Positions 1 through 10,311 of a stretch of DNA of 51,063 nucleotides are shown here, in pieces. Made by a program: the position numbers and the translations under genes. The notes below the pieces were generated by a model, which saw only the letters and a program-made list of their open reading frames with translations, searched no databases and was not told the DNA's origin. The DNA comes from Deltaproteobacteria bacterium (GTDB lineage: Bacteria > Myxococcota_A > UBA9042 > PHBI01 > JACKFB01), in NCBI GenBank assembly GCA_020632695.1, contig JACKFB010000026.1, positions 1 through 51,063 of the forward strand. Direction: 5' to 3'. Each line of letters starts with the position of its first letter. The stretch's first letter is position 1.

Positions 1-405
1 TGTTCCAGGTGGTCTCCACCAGCCCGTCGACCCGCGCCGGCACGTAGGCCGCGTCCCAGGAGTGGCTGCTGACCAGCTGGGGCATCAGCTCGTCGGCGTC
101 GCGCTCGGCGATCTGCTCCCAGATCGGGTGGTCCATGGGGTCCTCGCCCACCTCGAAGCCCTCGAGGGTCCCGTGCAGCGCGTGCCACGCGCCAGCGGTC
201 TTGAGCGCGAACAGGCAGTGCGCCTCGAGCTCCCACGCATCGGACTCGTGGTCGGCGTGCGCGGACTCGTCCCAGGTCGCCGGCTCGCCCGTCTCGTCGG
301 CGATCGCCTGCTGGACCTCCTCGACGGTCGGCGGCGCGTCCATCTCCGGGTCGATGGCCATCTCGAGGAAGTGCGCGAAGGGCATCGTCACCACAGAGTA
401 GCTGC

Positions 406-409
<4 letters not shown>
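1..409 (-). CDS. Hypothetical acidic protein, C-terminus cut by window edge
   Basis: The reading frame starts at GTG (407-409) and stays open to position 1, so the 3' end is missing. A strong AAGGAG ribosome site sits a few bases upstream. The start overlaps the gpmI stop codon by four bases (GTGA), so translation is probably coupled to gpmI. The visible 136 residues are rich in Asp, Glu, His and Trp and have no signal peptide or membrane segment. They begin with SSYSVVTMPFAHFLEMAID. I do not recognise the family. The coupling to gpmI shows co-expression but does not by itself indicate a metabolic role. Confidence 0.75.
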
Positions 410-2082
<1,673 letters not shown>

Positions 2083-2102
2083 GGGCGCCTCCTTCGGGGG
2101 TG

Positions 2103-4058
2103 TCAGGGGGCCTTGAGCTCGCAGGTGCCCGCCTGGGGAGGCGTGGTGCAGCTCTCGACCCCGCACGGGCACACCTTCGCGCCCACGCAGGTGCGGCTGC
2201 CCAGGCAATCGGAGTCGCTCCAGCACGCCTGGTTGAACGACGGGTTGGGCACGCACACGGAGCTGACGTCCAGCTCGCAGCCGGTCTTGGCGGCCGCGGA
2301 GATGCACTGGAGGCCGGGCGCGCAGGCGAAGTAGCTGGAGCAGCACTCCCCGCTCTGGGCCGCCGGCGCGCAGGTGCCCGGCGAGTCCTGGAAGCTGCAG
2401 GTGTCATCGCTGCGGCACACCTGCAGCCCCTTGCACCAGTTGCCGGGCCCGCAGGCGGTGTGGCTCCAGCAGTGGTCGGGCTCCTTGCGGCGGCACACGC
2501 CCGACACCGGACAGTTCGAGGGGCTGCCCTCCTCGCCCGTCTGCAGGCAGGGGTTCACGGGGCAGTCCTCGTTGCGCGCGCAGGCGTAGCCGGTGCCGCA
2601 GTCGGCGCCGGTCAGGCACGGCAGCCCCTCGGCCTGCTCGCAGAAGCCGCTGCCGTTGAACTTGAGCGACCCGCAGCCGAAGATGTGGGCGCCGTTGCAC
2701 ACCAGGTCGGGCGGGCAGTCGAAGTAGTTCCAGCAGGTGTCGCCGTAGACCGGCTCGGGCAGGCACACGGCGGTGGAGGTCGGCGGGCAGGTCAGGTCGG
2801 AGCTGGCGTTGCGGCACTGGTAGCCGGGCAGGCACTCGCGGTGGCTGTCGCAGCACTCGTCCTCGCGCGCCGGCGCCACGCAGCCGCCGACGTGGTTGGC
2901 CTCGGAGCAGCCGCCGGGATCGGTGCAGATGCGGTCGCTGGCGCAGCGCTGGTCGCTGGGGCATTCGTCGGTGGACCAGCAGCCGGTGTCGCTCTGCTCC
3001 ACGCAGACGCCGACGGTCGGCGCCGGAGCGTCGATGCAGAAAGCGCGGTCAGGCACCACGCAGCGCATGCCGGTGTCGCAGTCGGCGTCCTTGACGCAGG
3101 GCACCGTGAGCGTTCGGCAGGTGCCCGCCTGGGAGACCCCGGTCGGGCAGATGGCGCCGCAGTTGCAGACGATGGCGCCCTCGCACACGCGGCCGCGCCC
3201 GCACTGTCCGTCGACGTAGCACCGGTTCCCGCCGGGGTTCGGCAGGCAGTTCTTGCCGTCGACGCAGAGCGAACCGGAGGAGCAATCGGAGGCGTCGTCG
3301 CAGCAGGTCGCCTCCTTGGTGCAGACGCCCTGGGTGGTCGGGACCAGGCACGACGTGTCGCCGCAGGGGCACAGGTAGGCGCCCACGCAGCGGGCCCCCG
3401 ACGCGCAGTCGGCGTCGAGCAGGCAGCGGCCCTCCTCGGGAGCGGGCCAGCACCCGCCCGCGACGCAGCGCCCGCCGGCGCCGCACTCGGCGTCCGAAGC
3501 GCAGCAGGCACCCGCCTTGCCGCAGAGCCCGGGGGCCGCCGTGCAGCCGGTGGCGCCGCAGTGGCAGCTCGTCACATCCTCGCAGACCAGACCGGCGGAG
3601 CACTGGGCGTCGGTCCAGCACGCCCCGGGGGCTGCGGGCACGTCGCGGCACTCGCCCTCGTGGCAGACCTGCCCGGCGCCGCAGTCCGCCGCCTCGTTGC
3701 AGCAGCCCTCCGGCCAGCGGCACCGCCCGGTGACCGGCACGCAGGAGGCGTCACCGCAGGCGCAGGTGGTCGCGCCCTCGCACACCTGGCCCTCGGTGCA
3801 CTCGGCGTTGGCGTAGCAACGCCCCGGCTCCGGGCGGGCGAGGCAGGCGCCGTCCAGGCAAATCTCACCGAAGGGGCACACGCCCGACGGGCAGCATCGG
3901 TCGGAGACCTCGGGCGCCGCGTCGGCGTCGGCATCGGCGTCGGGGCGGGCGTCCGCCGCGACGTCGACCACCACGTCGGCGGTCGGGTCGGAGCCGCCCC
4001 CGCAGGCGCCGAGGAGGGCGAGGCACGCGGTGGCGAGGAGGGGGGCGAGGCTGCGCAC
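2103..4058 (-). CDS. Cys-rich repeat lipoprotein
   Basis: A predicted exported lipoprotein of 651 residues. The N-terminus is a lipoprotein signal with lipobox LGAC followed by GGGS, then an Asp/Ala linker (ADADADADAAPEV). The rest is a long array of Cys-rich units of the type CxxDxxCxxGxxCxGxxxCxCGxxxC, giving dozens of likely disulfides. No enzyme motif is visible. The start is GTG (4056-4058) with AGGAG upstream. It probably forms a surface or secreted scaffold, possibly adhesive, but the function is unknown. It heads a minus-strand unit with gpmI, an odd pairing of a surface protein with a glycolytic enzyme. A sigma-70-like promoter lies about 70 bases upstream. Confidence 0.9.
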   Translation of the reverse strand: MRSLAPLLATACLALLGACGGGSDPTADVVVDVAADARPDADADADAAPEVSDRCCPSGVCPFGEICLDGACLARPEPGRCYANAECTEGQVCEGATTCACGDASCVPVTGRCRWPEGCCNEAADCGAGQVCHEGECRDVPAAPGACWTDAQCSAGLVCEDVTSCHCGATGCTAAPGLCGKAGACCASDAECGAGGRCVAGGCWPAPEEGRCLLDADCASGARCVGAYLCPCGDTSCLVPTTQGVCTKEATCCDDASDCSSGSLCVDGKNCLPNPGGNRCYVDGQCGRGRVCEGAIVCNCGAICPTGVSQAGTCRTLTVPCVKDADCDTGMRCVVPDRAFCIDAPAPTVGVCVEQSDTGCWSTDECPSDQRCASDRICTDPGGCSEANHVGGCVAPAREDECCDSHRECLPGYQCRNASSDLTCPPTSTAVCLPEPVYGDTCWNYFDCPPDLVCNGAHIFGCGSLKFNGSGFCEQAEGLPCLTGADCGTGYACARNEDCPVNPCLQTGEEGSPSNCPVSGVCRRKEPDHCWSHTACGPGNWCKGLQVCRSDDTCSFQDSPGTCAPAAQSGECCSSYFACAPGLQCISAAAKTGCELDVSSVCVPNPSFNQACWSDSDCLGSRTCVGAKVCPCGVESCTTPPQAGTCELKAP

Positions 4059-4129
4059 TGGAGGCTCCTGGGGGAGGACCGCCCGCTGGCGGCGCCACCG
4101 TCACGCCGGGGGGCGCTCGGGGCGGCGGC

Positions 4130-4158
4130 AGCATAGCGATCGGCTGCCCGCGGGCCAA
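4130..4158 (-). promoter_or_regulatory. Candidate sigma-70-type promoter for the lipoprotein-gpmI unit
   Basis: On the minus strand, TTGGCC (4158-4153) and TATGCT (4135-4130) are separated by exactly 17 bases. The predicted transcription start is near 4123, giving a leader of about 65 bases before the GTG start. Support is sequence pattern only. Confidence 0.4.
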
Positions 4159-4228
4159 CCGCGTTCCGCCGAACGAACGCCGAGGGCCCGAACGGCGCGC
4201 CGGCCGCTCGGACCCCCGCGGGACGTGA

Positions 4229-4507
4229 CTACTTGGCTTCGCCGGCCGGCTTGGCCATGGCCTTCCGCAGCTCGGCGGAGGCCTTCATGTTCTCGAGCTG
4301 CTCCGCGAAGGTCTTCTCGTCGTCGAGCGCCGCCGAGCACATGGCGTCCTTGCCTTCGAGGGACTGCTTCTTCATCTCCTCGCAGAGGTCCGGGCCCGCG
4401 GCCTCGCACATCTTCGCCATCATCTTGTCGCAGGGCTTGCCCTTGTCGCAGGCGACCGAGCCGAGGGCCAGTCCGGCCAGGACCACGGCGAATGCCAGAC
4501 GCTTCAT
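4229..4507 (-). CDS. Small Cys-containing lipoprotein
   Basis: A 92-residue predicted lipoprotein. It has a Lys/Arg start, a hydrophobic stretch and lipobox GSVAC, so the mature protein begins CDKGKPCDKMM. Five further Cys residues follow the lipidated Cys. The remainder is a Lys/Glu-rich, probably helical segment with many Met. The ATG at 4507 is preceded by GGGAG. No family is recognised; small helical Cys-containing lipoproteins of this style are common in Myxococcota genomes. It appears monocistronic with its own candidate promoter. Confidence 0.85.
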   Translation of the reverse strand: MKRLAFAVVLAGLALGSVACDKGKPCDKMMAKMCEAAGPDLCEEMKKQSLEGKDAMCSAALDDEKTFAEQLENMKASAELRKAMAKPAGEAK

Positions 4508-4588
4508 GGAAGACTCCCTTTGTCGGCGACGGGGCCGGCGCTTCTCGTCGAAGCGGCGAGGCCCGTCTGCGCATTGAATCAGCGGCCA

Positions 4589-4617
4589 GGATTAGCACCG
4601 CCCCGGCGGCAGCGCAA
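4589..4617 (-). promoter_or_regulatory. Candidate promoter for the small lipoprotein
   Basis: On the minus strand, TTGCGC (4617-4612) and TAATCC (4594-4589) are separated by 17 bases. This predicts a leader of about 75 bases before the ATG at 4507. Pattern match only. Confidence 0.35.
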
Positions 4618-4679
4618 ACGACGCCGACCGTGGCTCCGCTCGGCTGTGCACGGGGCCCCGGGCGCCGGCGGACCGACGC

Positions 4680-6296
4680 TCAGGCCAGCTCCGCGCGGTC
4701 CACCATCGTGGTGTCCAGCACGCGCTCGATGGAGCCCACCCGCGCGCCGACCGTGATGGACTCGATGCGCTTGATGCCGCGCTGGTCGAGCACGACGCGC
4801 ACGCGCTCCACCTCGGTGGTCGCCTGGGCGCCGCGGCCGGTCGTGAAGCGCAGCACGATGTTGACGTGGTAGACCCGGGCGCAGGGCACACTCATCAGCT
4901 CGAGGCTGTGCGGGTCGATGTGGTGGTAGGCCTCCACCGGGTCGTCCATGCGCTCGCGCAGGCGGCTCAGGTTGAAGCGGATGATGTCGTTGAGGCCCTC
5001 GACCCCCTCCAGCAGGCGCTCGAGCGCGGCGGAGTCGAGGTTGACGTCCTTGGTGTAGCGCAGCACCGACTCGGGTCTGCCGTCGGTCGACACCGCCGAG
5101 GGGTGGTCGATGTGCCGCAACCTGCGAATCTCGGCGTCGATCTTCGCCGGGTCCACCAGACTGAAGGACTCGCGGCACTCGCCGACGACCCGCCCGCTGT
5201 CCACGTCGCGGATCTCGACCACGTGGTCGGGCACGAAGCGCTGGAAGCTGCGCCCGAGGCGCTGTCGCCCCCACTCCTTGATGCGGTCCTTGATCATGTA
5301 GGAGAGGACCATCGACGCGACGAAGGCGGCGCTGAAGTTGCCCCAGCGGCCCTGCGCCCACAGCGCGGCCAGCATCGCGAAGAGCATCGCCACGGCGGCG
5401 GCCACCATCCCGATGACGTTGGTGACCAGCCCGCCGCTCTGCTGGTGGCGGATGTCCAGATAGAGCGCGCTCGAGACGATGCGCTTGAGCAGGTGCCTTC
5501 GATAGGGCAGCAGCTCGTTGTCGCCCGCCTTGTCGACGTAGCTGGCGTGCCCGCGGGCGCGTCGGTAGCGGTAGGCCTCGACGGCGGCCACGGCCACGCG
5601 CTTGCGCAGCTCGCCGATCCCCTCGCGGCCCTCGCCGCCGCAGACCCGCCGGTCGATCATCTCGACCAGCCGCGTCAGCGCCTCCTCGCTGTATAGGGTC
5701 ACGTACTCGTCGACCGCGCGCCACACCTCGCGCACCGAGGTGTCCATCGCCGCGTGGTCGCAGCGCTCGCCGAGGCCGCGCAGGCGCTCGAGCGCCGCCG
5801 CGAGGTCAGCCAGGAAGCGGTCCACCGTGCGCGCCAGATCCGCGTCGCGCGCGTGCTGGCTGGTGTCGGGGTTGCCGGCGTCGTGCTCGAGGGTCGGGGC
5901 GTAGCGCCGCACGATGTCGTCGGTCTCGTCGCGGATCGCCGAGCGGTAGATGCAGCCGAGCAGCTTGAGGCGATGCGCCGCCGTCCCGTCGACCCGCACC
6001 TCGCCGGCCAGCAACCGGTCGAGGCGGTCGGCCACCGGGCGGAACCAGATCGCCGCCTTGGGCGCGCGCGCCAGGGCCGCCAGCGCCACCGTGGGCGTCT
6101 TCATGCGCACGAAGGCGGCCGTGTCCTCGTAGAATCGCGCGGTGGAGTAGGTGGCCTTGCTCACGCCCAGCGTGCGGGGGACGAAGGTCCAGCACTCGAC
6201 CCGGTAGCGCTGGCGCTTGCGCGTGCGGTCCACGACATAGCCCAGCTTGAGCTCGAGCTGGTTCGCGTCGTGGGGCTCCATCCTGCGATCGACCAA
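4680..6296 (-). CDS. Membrane protein of unknown family
   Basis: A 538-residue protein with a long soluble N-terminal region (LGYVVDRTRKRQRYRVECW near the start). One hydrophobic hairpin follows at about residues 285-335 (TNVIGMVAAAVAMLFAMLAA, then AAFVASMVLSYMIKD). A C-terminal soluble part contains the beta-rich segment HVVEIRDVDSGRVVGECRES. There is no signal peptide, so both soluble parts are probably cytoplasmic on a two-helix anchor. The chosen start is TTG (6294-6296), because AGGAGG lies four bases upstream; an internal ATG at 6281 has no good ribosome site. No catalytic motif was recognised. A good promoter match lies about 60 bases upstream. Confidence 0.85.
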   Translation of the reverse strand: MVDRRMEPHDANQLELKLGYVVDRTRKRQRYRVECWTFVPRTLGVSKATYSTARFYEDTAAFVRMKTPTVALAALARAPKAAIWFRPVADRLDRLLAGEVRVDGTAAHRLKLLGCIYRSAIRDETDDIVRRYAPTLEHDAGNPDTSQHARDADLARTVDRFLADLAAALERLRGLGERCDHAAMDTSVREVWRAVDEYVTLYSEEALTRLVEMIDRRVCGGEGREGIGELRKRVAVAAVEAYRYRRARGHASYVDKAGDNELLPYRRHLLKRIVSSALYLDIRHQQSGGLVTNVIGMVAAAVAMLFAMLAALWAQGRWGNFSAAFVASMVLSYMIKDRIKEWGRQRLGRSFQRFVPDHVVEIRDVDSGRVVGECRESFSLVDPAKIDAEIRRLRHIDHPSAVSTDGRPESVLRYTKDVNLDSAALERLLEGVEGLNDIIRFNLSRLRERMDDPVEAYHHIDPHSLELMSVPCARVYHVNIVLRFTTGRGAQATTEVERVRVVLDQRGIKRIESITVGARVGSIERVLDTTMVDRAELA

Positions 6297-6361
6297 GGCG
6301 CCTCCTGGCAGGCGGGGCCGGGTCCGGGCGACACGCCGCTCGAACTCAGCATCAACGGGCG

Positions 6362-6390
6362 ATAGTAGCAGCTCGTCACGGAATTGTCAC
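6362..6390 (-). promoter_or_regulatory. Candidate sigma-70-type promoter for the membrane protein
   Basis: On the minus strand, GTGACA (6390-6385) and TACTAT (6367-6362) are separated by 17 bases. The predicted start is near 6355, giving a leader of about 60 bases to the TTG start codon. This is one of the clearest -35/-10 pairs in the window. Confidence 0.5.
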
Positions 6391-6480
6391 ACAAGGGAGC
6401 CGCTCTCGACCTCCCGCGGGGCGGCGGATACGGCCGACGGAACCCGGGTATGGCGAGCGCGGGATCCCTTCGTGTACAGT

Positions 6481-6497
6481 CGGACCTCGAAGGTCCG
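6481..6497. promoter_or_regulatory. Perfect 7-bp inverted repeat upstream of the radical SAM operon
   Basis: CGGACCT-CGA-AGGTCCG is a perfect palindrome with a 3-base centre. It directly follows a weak -10-like TACAGT (6475-6480), in the region before the first gene of the plus-strand operon. It could be an operator for a dimeric repressor or a small hairpin in the 5' leader. No T-run follows, so it is not a classical terminator. Confidence 0.4.
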
Positions 6498-6545
6498 GGT
6501 TGTCGGGGGCTGATGACCGGGCGCACATCGCAGGCGGAGGGTCCG

Positions 6546-7817
6546 GTGCTCGTCGTCCCCAGGAAACGACCGGCGGCGGTGTCGGGGCTGGCCCGTCACA
6601 CCGCGCGCAGCGCGCTCACCGGGACGCTGAGGCAGGGCCCCGACCGCCAGCGCTTCGAGGACGCCGTGGCCGCACGGCTCGACGGCGCCTCGGTCGCCGC
6701 CGTGGGCTCGGGGCGGCTCGCGCTGCTGCTGGTGCTGGAGTCGCTGGGCATCCGCCCGCCCGCCACCATCGTGCTGGCGGCCTACAACGCCTCGTGCGTG
6801 CCCAACGTGCTCCAGGCGGCCGGCTTCCGGCCCTGGTTCGTCGACGTGCGCGAGGACACCCTGCACCTGGACGCCGACGCGCTGCCCGCGGCCCCTCCGC
6901 CGGGCGCCGAGGCCCTCATCATCACCCACATCGAGGGCAGCCCGGCGCCGGTCGGCACGCTCGCCGCCTGGGCCCGCCGCCACGGCCTGGCCGTCGTCGA
7001 GGACGCCGCCCACGCCCTGGGCGCGCGCCTGGACGGTCGCCCGGTCGGCAGCCTCGGCGATGGCGCCATCTTCTCGCTGGGCCGCGGCAAGCACCTCAAC
7101 ACCCTGGGCGGCGGGTTGGCGGTCGTCCGCGCCCCCGACGCCGCCGAGCGCCTGAGCGCCCTGGCCGACGCCCTGCCCGCGCCGGGAGCGGGCGCGCTGC
7201 TCAAGCAGGTGCTGCTCGAGGGCGTCATCGAGACCGGCACGGCGCCCGCGCTCTTCGGCGCCCTGGCCATGCCGGCCATGCGCCTGGCCCGCCGCTTCGG
7301 TCGCGACCCCATGACCGCGCTCTTCGAGGACGACAAGTCGGCCCTGGCGGCCATCCCCGAGCCCATGCGCCGCCGCCTGTCGAACCTCCAGGCCGGCTTC
7401 GGGCTGGCCGCCCTCCCCGCCTTCGCCGAGGCGCTGCGTCGCCGGCGCGAGCACGCCGACGCGCTGCGCGCTCGCCTGGGCGGCGTCCTGTCGCTCCAGA
7501 CCCCGGTGGCCGGCGCCGAGCCCGCCTGGCTGGAGCTCACCGCCCTGGTCGACGACCGCGACGGGTTCCAGGCCGCGCTGCTGGCCCGCGGCGTCGACAC
7601 CCAGCGCACCTGGATGGACGCCTGCGACGCCCTGCCCGCCTTCGCCGGCGCCGCGTCGCCGCCCTGCCCCACGGCCCGCCGCGTCGCCGAACGCGCCGTC
7701 TACCTGCCGACCTACGCCGCGCTCACCGACGCCCAACGCGAGGCCATGGCCGACGTGGTCCTGGACGTCGCCCTCGCCACCTCGCCCCGGGTCGCCCGGC
7801 GCCGCGGTGCCGCGTGA
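6546..7817 (+). CDS. DegT/DnrJ/EryC1/StrS-type PLP-dependent aminotransferase
   Basis: A fold-type I PLP enzyme resembling sugar aminotransferases that convert nucleotide-keto-sugars to amino-sugars. The 423-residue product shows the family order. VGSGRLALLLVLES is near the phosphate-binding region, followed by VEDAAHALGARLDGRPVGSLGD. Then comes FSLGRGKHLNTLGGG, where Lys182 is the expected Schiff-base lysine. The start is set at GTG 6546, because GGAGGG lies four bases upstream. An in-frame ATG at 6513 has no comparable site but would only add 11 residues. It is first in a four-gene operon with two radical SAM enzymes and a lipoprotein, and its stop overlaps the next start (GTGA). The substrate is unknown and need not be a sugar. 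Confidence 0.85.
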   Translation: MLVVPRKRPAAVSGLARHTARSALTGTLRQGPDRQRFEDAVAARLDGASVAAVGSGRLALLLVLESLGIRPPATIVLAAYNASCVPNVLQAAGFRPWFVDVREDTLHLDADALPAAPPPGAEALIITHIEGSPAPVGTLAAWARRHGLAVVEDAAHALGARLDGRPVGSLGDGAIFSLGRGKHLNTLGGGLAVVRAPDAAERLSALADALPAPGAGALLKQVLLEGVIETGTAPALFGALAMPAMRLARRFGRDPMTALFEDDKSALAAIPEPMRRRLSNLQAGFGLAALPAFAEALRRRREHADALRARLGGVLSLQTPVAGAEPAWLELTALVDDRDGFQAALLARGVDTQRTWMDACDALPAFAGAASPPCPTARRVAERAVYLPTYAALTDAQREAMADVVLDVALATSPRVARRRGAA

Positions 7818-9211
7818 GGGCGCTGCTCATCAACGTCGGGCACGGCCAGTCGCCGGCCGACCCTCACCCGCGCCACCACGTCGCGCCGATGGATCTGGCC
7901 CAGTGCGCCGCGCTGCTCGAGGCCGACGGCTGGCGGGTCGAGCTGTGGGACACGGTGCTCACCCCCCAGGCCGCGCCGGCCGAGATCGAGGCCCGGGTGC
8001 GCCAGAAGGCGCCGGACCTCTTGATCGTCCGCCCGCTCCACGCCTCGCTCCACACCGCCGAGCACCTCCTGCGCTCCCAGGCCGGCTCGACGCCGCTGCG
8101 CCTGGCCATGGGTCCACTGGTGCCCCACGTGGCCGACGACCTCCTCGCCGAGGGCCCCGAGGGTCGCGCCGCCGAGGGCGCCATCGTCGGCGAGCCCGAG
8201 CCCACGCTCATCGAGCTGCTCCCCCACCTGCGCGCCGGACGCCTGCCCGAGGCCCTGCCCGGCCTGCGGCTGCGGGCCGGACAGCGCGAGCGCCCCCGCG
8301 CCTTCCTGAAGGACCTGGACGCCCTGCCGATCCCGTCGCAGCACCTGCTGGTCGGCCGCGGCTACCGCTTCCGCTACCCGCTGGACGTCGACGGCCCGCT
8401 GCGCATCGGCTACGTGCTGACCAGCCGCGGCTGCGCGCTGGGCTGCATCTTCTGCGCCCCGGTGGAGCGCGAGACCTTCGGCACCAAGTACCGCTTCCGC
8501 TCGGCCGACCACGTGGTCGACGAGCTCGCCCGCCTCCGCGACCTCGGGGCCAACGGCGTCTACTTCATCGACGACTTCTTCGGCTTCTCGCCGCGCCGCA
8601 TCCGCGAGCTGTGCGAGGCGATGCTGCGCCGCGACGTGGTCCTGCCCTGGTGCGCCCAGGTGCGGGCCCAGGGCCTCTCGCTGGACCTGCTGCGGCTGAT
8701 GCGGCGCGCCGGCTGCTCGACGCTCTGCTTCGGCGCCGAGAGCGGCAGCGACCGCGTGCTGGGGCTGTTGCGCAAGGGCGTCACCGTGGCCGAGGTGCGC
8801 GAGCAGGCCGCCCGCATCCGGCAGGCAGGCATCCAGCTCGTCGGCTACTTCATCGTCGGCGTCCCCGGCGAGACCGACGCCGAGCGGCAGTCCACCTACG
8901 ATCTCATCGACGAGATCGCGCCCGACCTGGTCCAGCTCCACATCTTCAACGTGTTCCCGGGCGCGCCGGCCATGGAGATGTTCCCCGAGCGCTACGTCGA
9001 GGAGGGCACCAAGTTCACCGGCCCCCTCGGGTTGGACCAGCGGATGATCGCCCTGGACCGCGAGCGGAGGCGCTTCTACCGGCGCTACTACCTCAACCCG
9101 CGCTACCTGGGGCGCGCGCTGCGCCGGCGGTGGCGCCCGCTGCTGCACAACTTCGGCGAGGAGGCCGAGTTCGTCGCGCGCACCACCCGCTTCTTCCTGG
9201 AGCGCCCGTGA
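7814..9211 (+). CDS. Radical SAM enzyme with B12-binding-type N-terminal domain
   Basis: A 465-residue protein. Residues 1-160 resemble the Rossmann-like cobalamin-binding domain found in B12 radical SAM enzymes, although a clear DxHxxG motif is not evident. The radical SAM core follows. SRGCALGCIFC carries the 4Fe-4S ligands Cys207, Cys211 and Cys214, followed by the GVYFIDDFF and CFGAESGSD segments and YFIVGVPGETDAE. Such enzymes often methylate or rearrange unactivated carbons. The GTG start at 7814 overlaps the previous stop, and its own stop overlaps the next GTG, indicating tight translational coupling. The substrate is unknown; context suggests an exported lipid, glycan or peptide. Confidence 0.9.
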   Translation: MRALLINVGHGQSPADPHPRHHVAPMDLAQCAALLEADGWRVELWDTVLTPQAAPAEIEARVRQKAPDLLIVRPLHASLHTAEHLLRSQAGSTPLRLAMGPLVPHVADDLLAEGPEGRAAEGAIVGEPEPTLIELLPHLRAGRLPEALPGLRLRAGQRERPRAFLKDLDALPIPSQHLLVGRGYRFRYPLDVDGPLRIGYVLTSRGCALGCIFCAPVERETFGTKYRFRSADHVVDELARLRDLGANGVYFIDDFFGFSPRRIRELCEAMLRRDVVLPWCAQVRAQGLSLDLLRLMRRAGCSTLCFGAESGSDRVLGLLRKGVTVAEVREQAARIRQAGIQLVGYFIVGVPGETDAERQSTYDLIDEIAPDLVQLHIFNVFPGAPAMEMFPERYVEEGTKFTGPLGLDQRMIALDRERRRFYRRYYLNPRYLGRALRRRWRPLLHNFGEEAEFVARTTRFFLERP

Positions 9212-10311
9212 GGGCCCGCGACTACGCGGCGCTCGTGGCCGGCGCGGCCCGCGTGGAGACGGCGCGTCGCCTGGGGCGCCCGACCCTGCCCTACAAGCTC
9301 GAGCTCATCGTCACCTTCTCCTGCGGGAGCCGCTGCCGCACCTGCAGCATCTGGAAGCGCTACATCGACGACCCGGACAAGCGCGCCGACGAGCTGTCCG
9401 TGGACGACTGGGTGCGCGCGGTCCACTCGGCCCGCTCGCACGTGCGCTGGCTCAGCCTCACCGGCGGCGAGATCACCGAGCGCGAGGATCTGCCCGAGCT
9501 CGTCCGCGCCCTGGTCGCCGCGGTGGGCGACCGGCTGGCGCTCATCCAGTTCACCACCAACGGCATCGACCCCGAGCGCACCGAGTCCAGGTTCGCCGAC
9601 ATCCTGCCGGCCACCCGCGGCATCCCGACCTACGTGACCATGAGCCTCGACGGTATCGGCAAGACCTACGAGCGCGTGCGCGGGGTGCCCGACGGCCATG
9701 CCAAGGTGAAGCGGTCGATGGCGGCGCTGGAGCGGCTGGGCCAGGAGCACCCGCAGCTCACCACCAGCTACCAGGTGACGCTCTCGGCGCTGAACGTCCA
9801 CGAGGCGGACGCGCTCTTCGAGGAGGCCTCGCGCGGCAAGGAGCGGCCGATCATCACCATGGCGACCAACGCCCTGACCCTGACCGGCGGGCGCGCCGAC
9901 GTGGACGTGCGCAAGGCCGGCCCGGAGGTCGAGGACGCGCTGGCCCGCATGTGGCGACGCTACCCGCGCCGCAGCCTGCAGGACCTGCCGCCGCGCCTGC
10001 ACCTGGGGCTCACCCGCCGCTTCTTCGCCACCGGCGAGGCGCCGCTCCCCTGCGCGGCGGGCCACGCCACCCTGACCATCGACCCGTACGGCGGGGTGCT
10101 CCAATGCGACAGCCGCGACCGTCCGCTGGCGCGCCTGCAGGACCACGACTTCGACATCCCGGCCATGTGCCGCTCGGCGTCCTTCCGCCAGGCCCTGGCG
10201 CCCCTCTCGGGCTGCCGCGAGTGCTGGACGCCGTGCCAGGCCTATCCGACGCTGATGCATCACCCGGCGGGCGCCCTGGCCAGCTACGCCCGCGCGGCGC
10301 TCGGCCGATGA
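9208..10311 (+). CDS. Radical SAM enzyme with SPASM-like C-terminal cluster
   Basis: A 367-residue protein with the radical SAM motif FSCGSRCRTCSIW (Cys39, Cys43, Cys46), then LSLTGGEITER (the GGE SAM-contact motif) and VTMSLDGIG. The C-terminus has extra cysteines. PCAAGHATLTIDPYGGVLQC resembles the start of SPASM domains, and the later GCRECWTPC would supply ligands for an auxiliary cluster. Enzymes of this style act in peptide maturation, cofactor synthesis and sugar or lipid modification. It is the third gene of the operon, with 4-base overlaps on both sides (GTGA, ATGA). The specific reaction cannot be read from sequence. Confidence 0.9.
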   Translation: MRARDYAALVAGAARVETARRLGRPTLPYKLELIVTFSCGSRCRTCSIWKRYIDDPDKRADELSVDDWVRAVHSARSHVRWLSLTGGEITEREDLPELVRALVAAVGDRLALIQFTTNGIDPERTESRFADILPATRGIPTYVTMSLDGIGKTYERVRGVPDGHAKVKRSMAALERLGQEHPQLTTSYQVTLSALNVHEADALFEEASRGKERPIITMATNALTLTGGRADVDVRKAGPEVEDALARMWRRYPRRSLQDLPPRLHLGLTRRFFATGEAPLPCAAGHATLTIDPYGGVLQCDSRDRPLARLQDHDFDIPAMCRSASFRQALAPLSGCRECWTPCQAYPTLMHHPAGALASYARAALGR

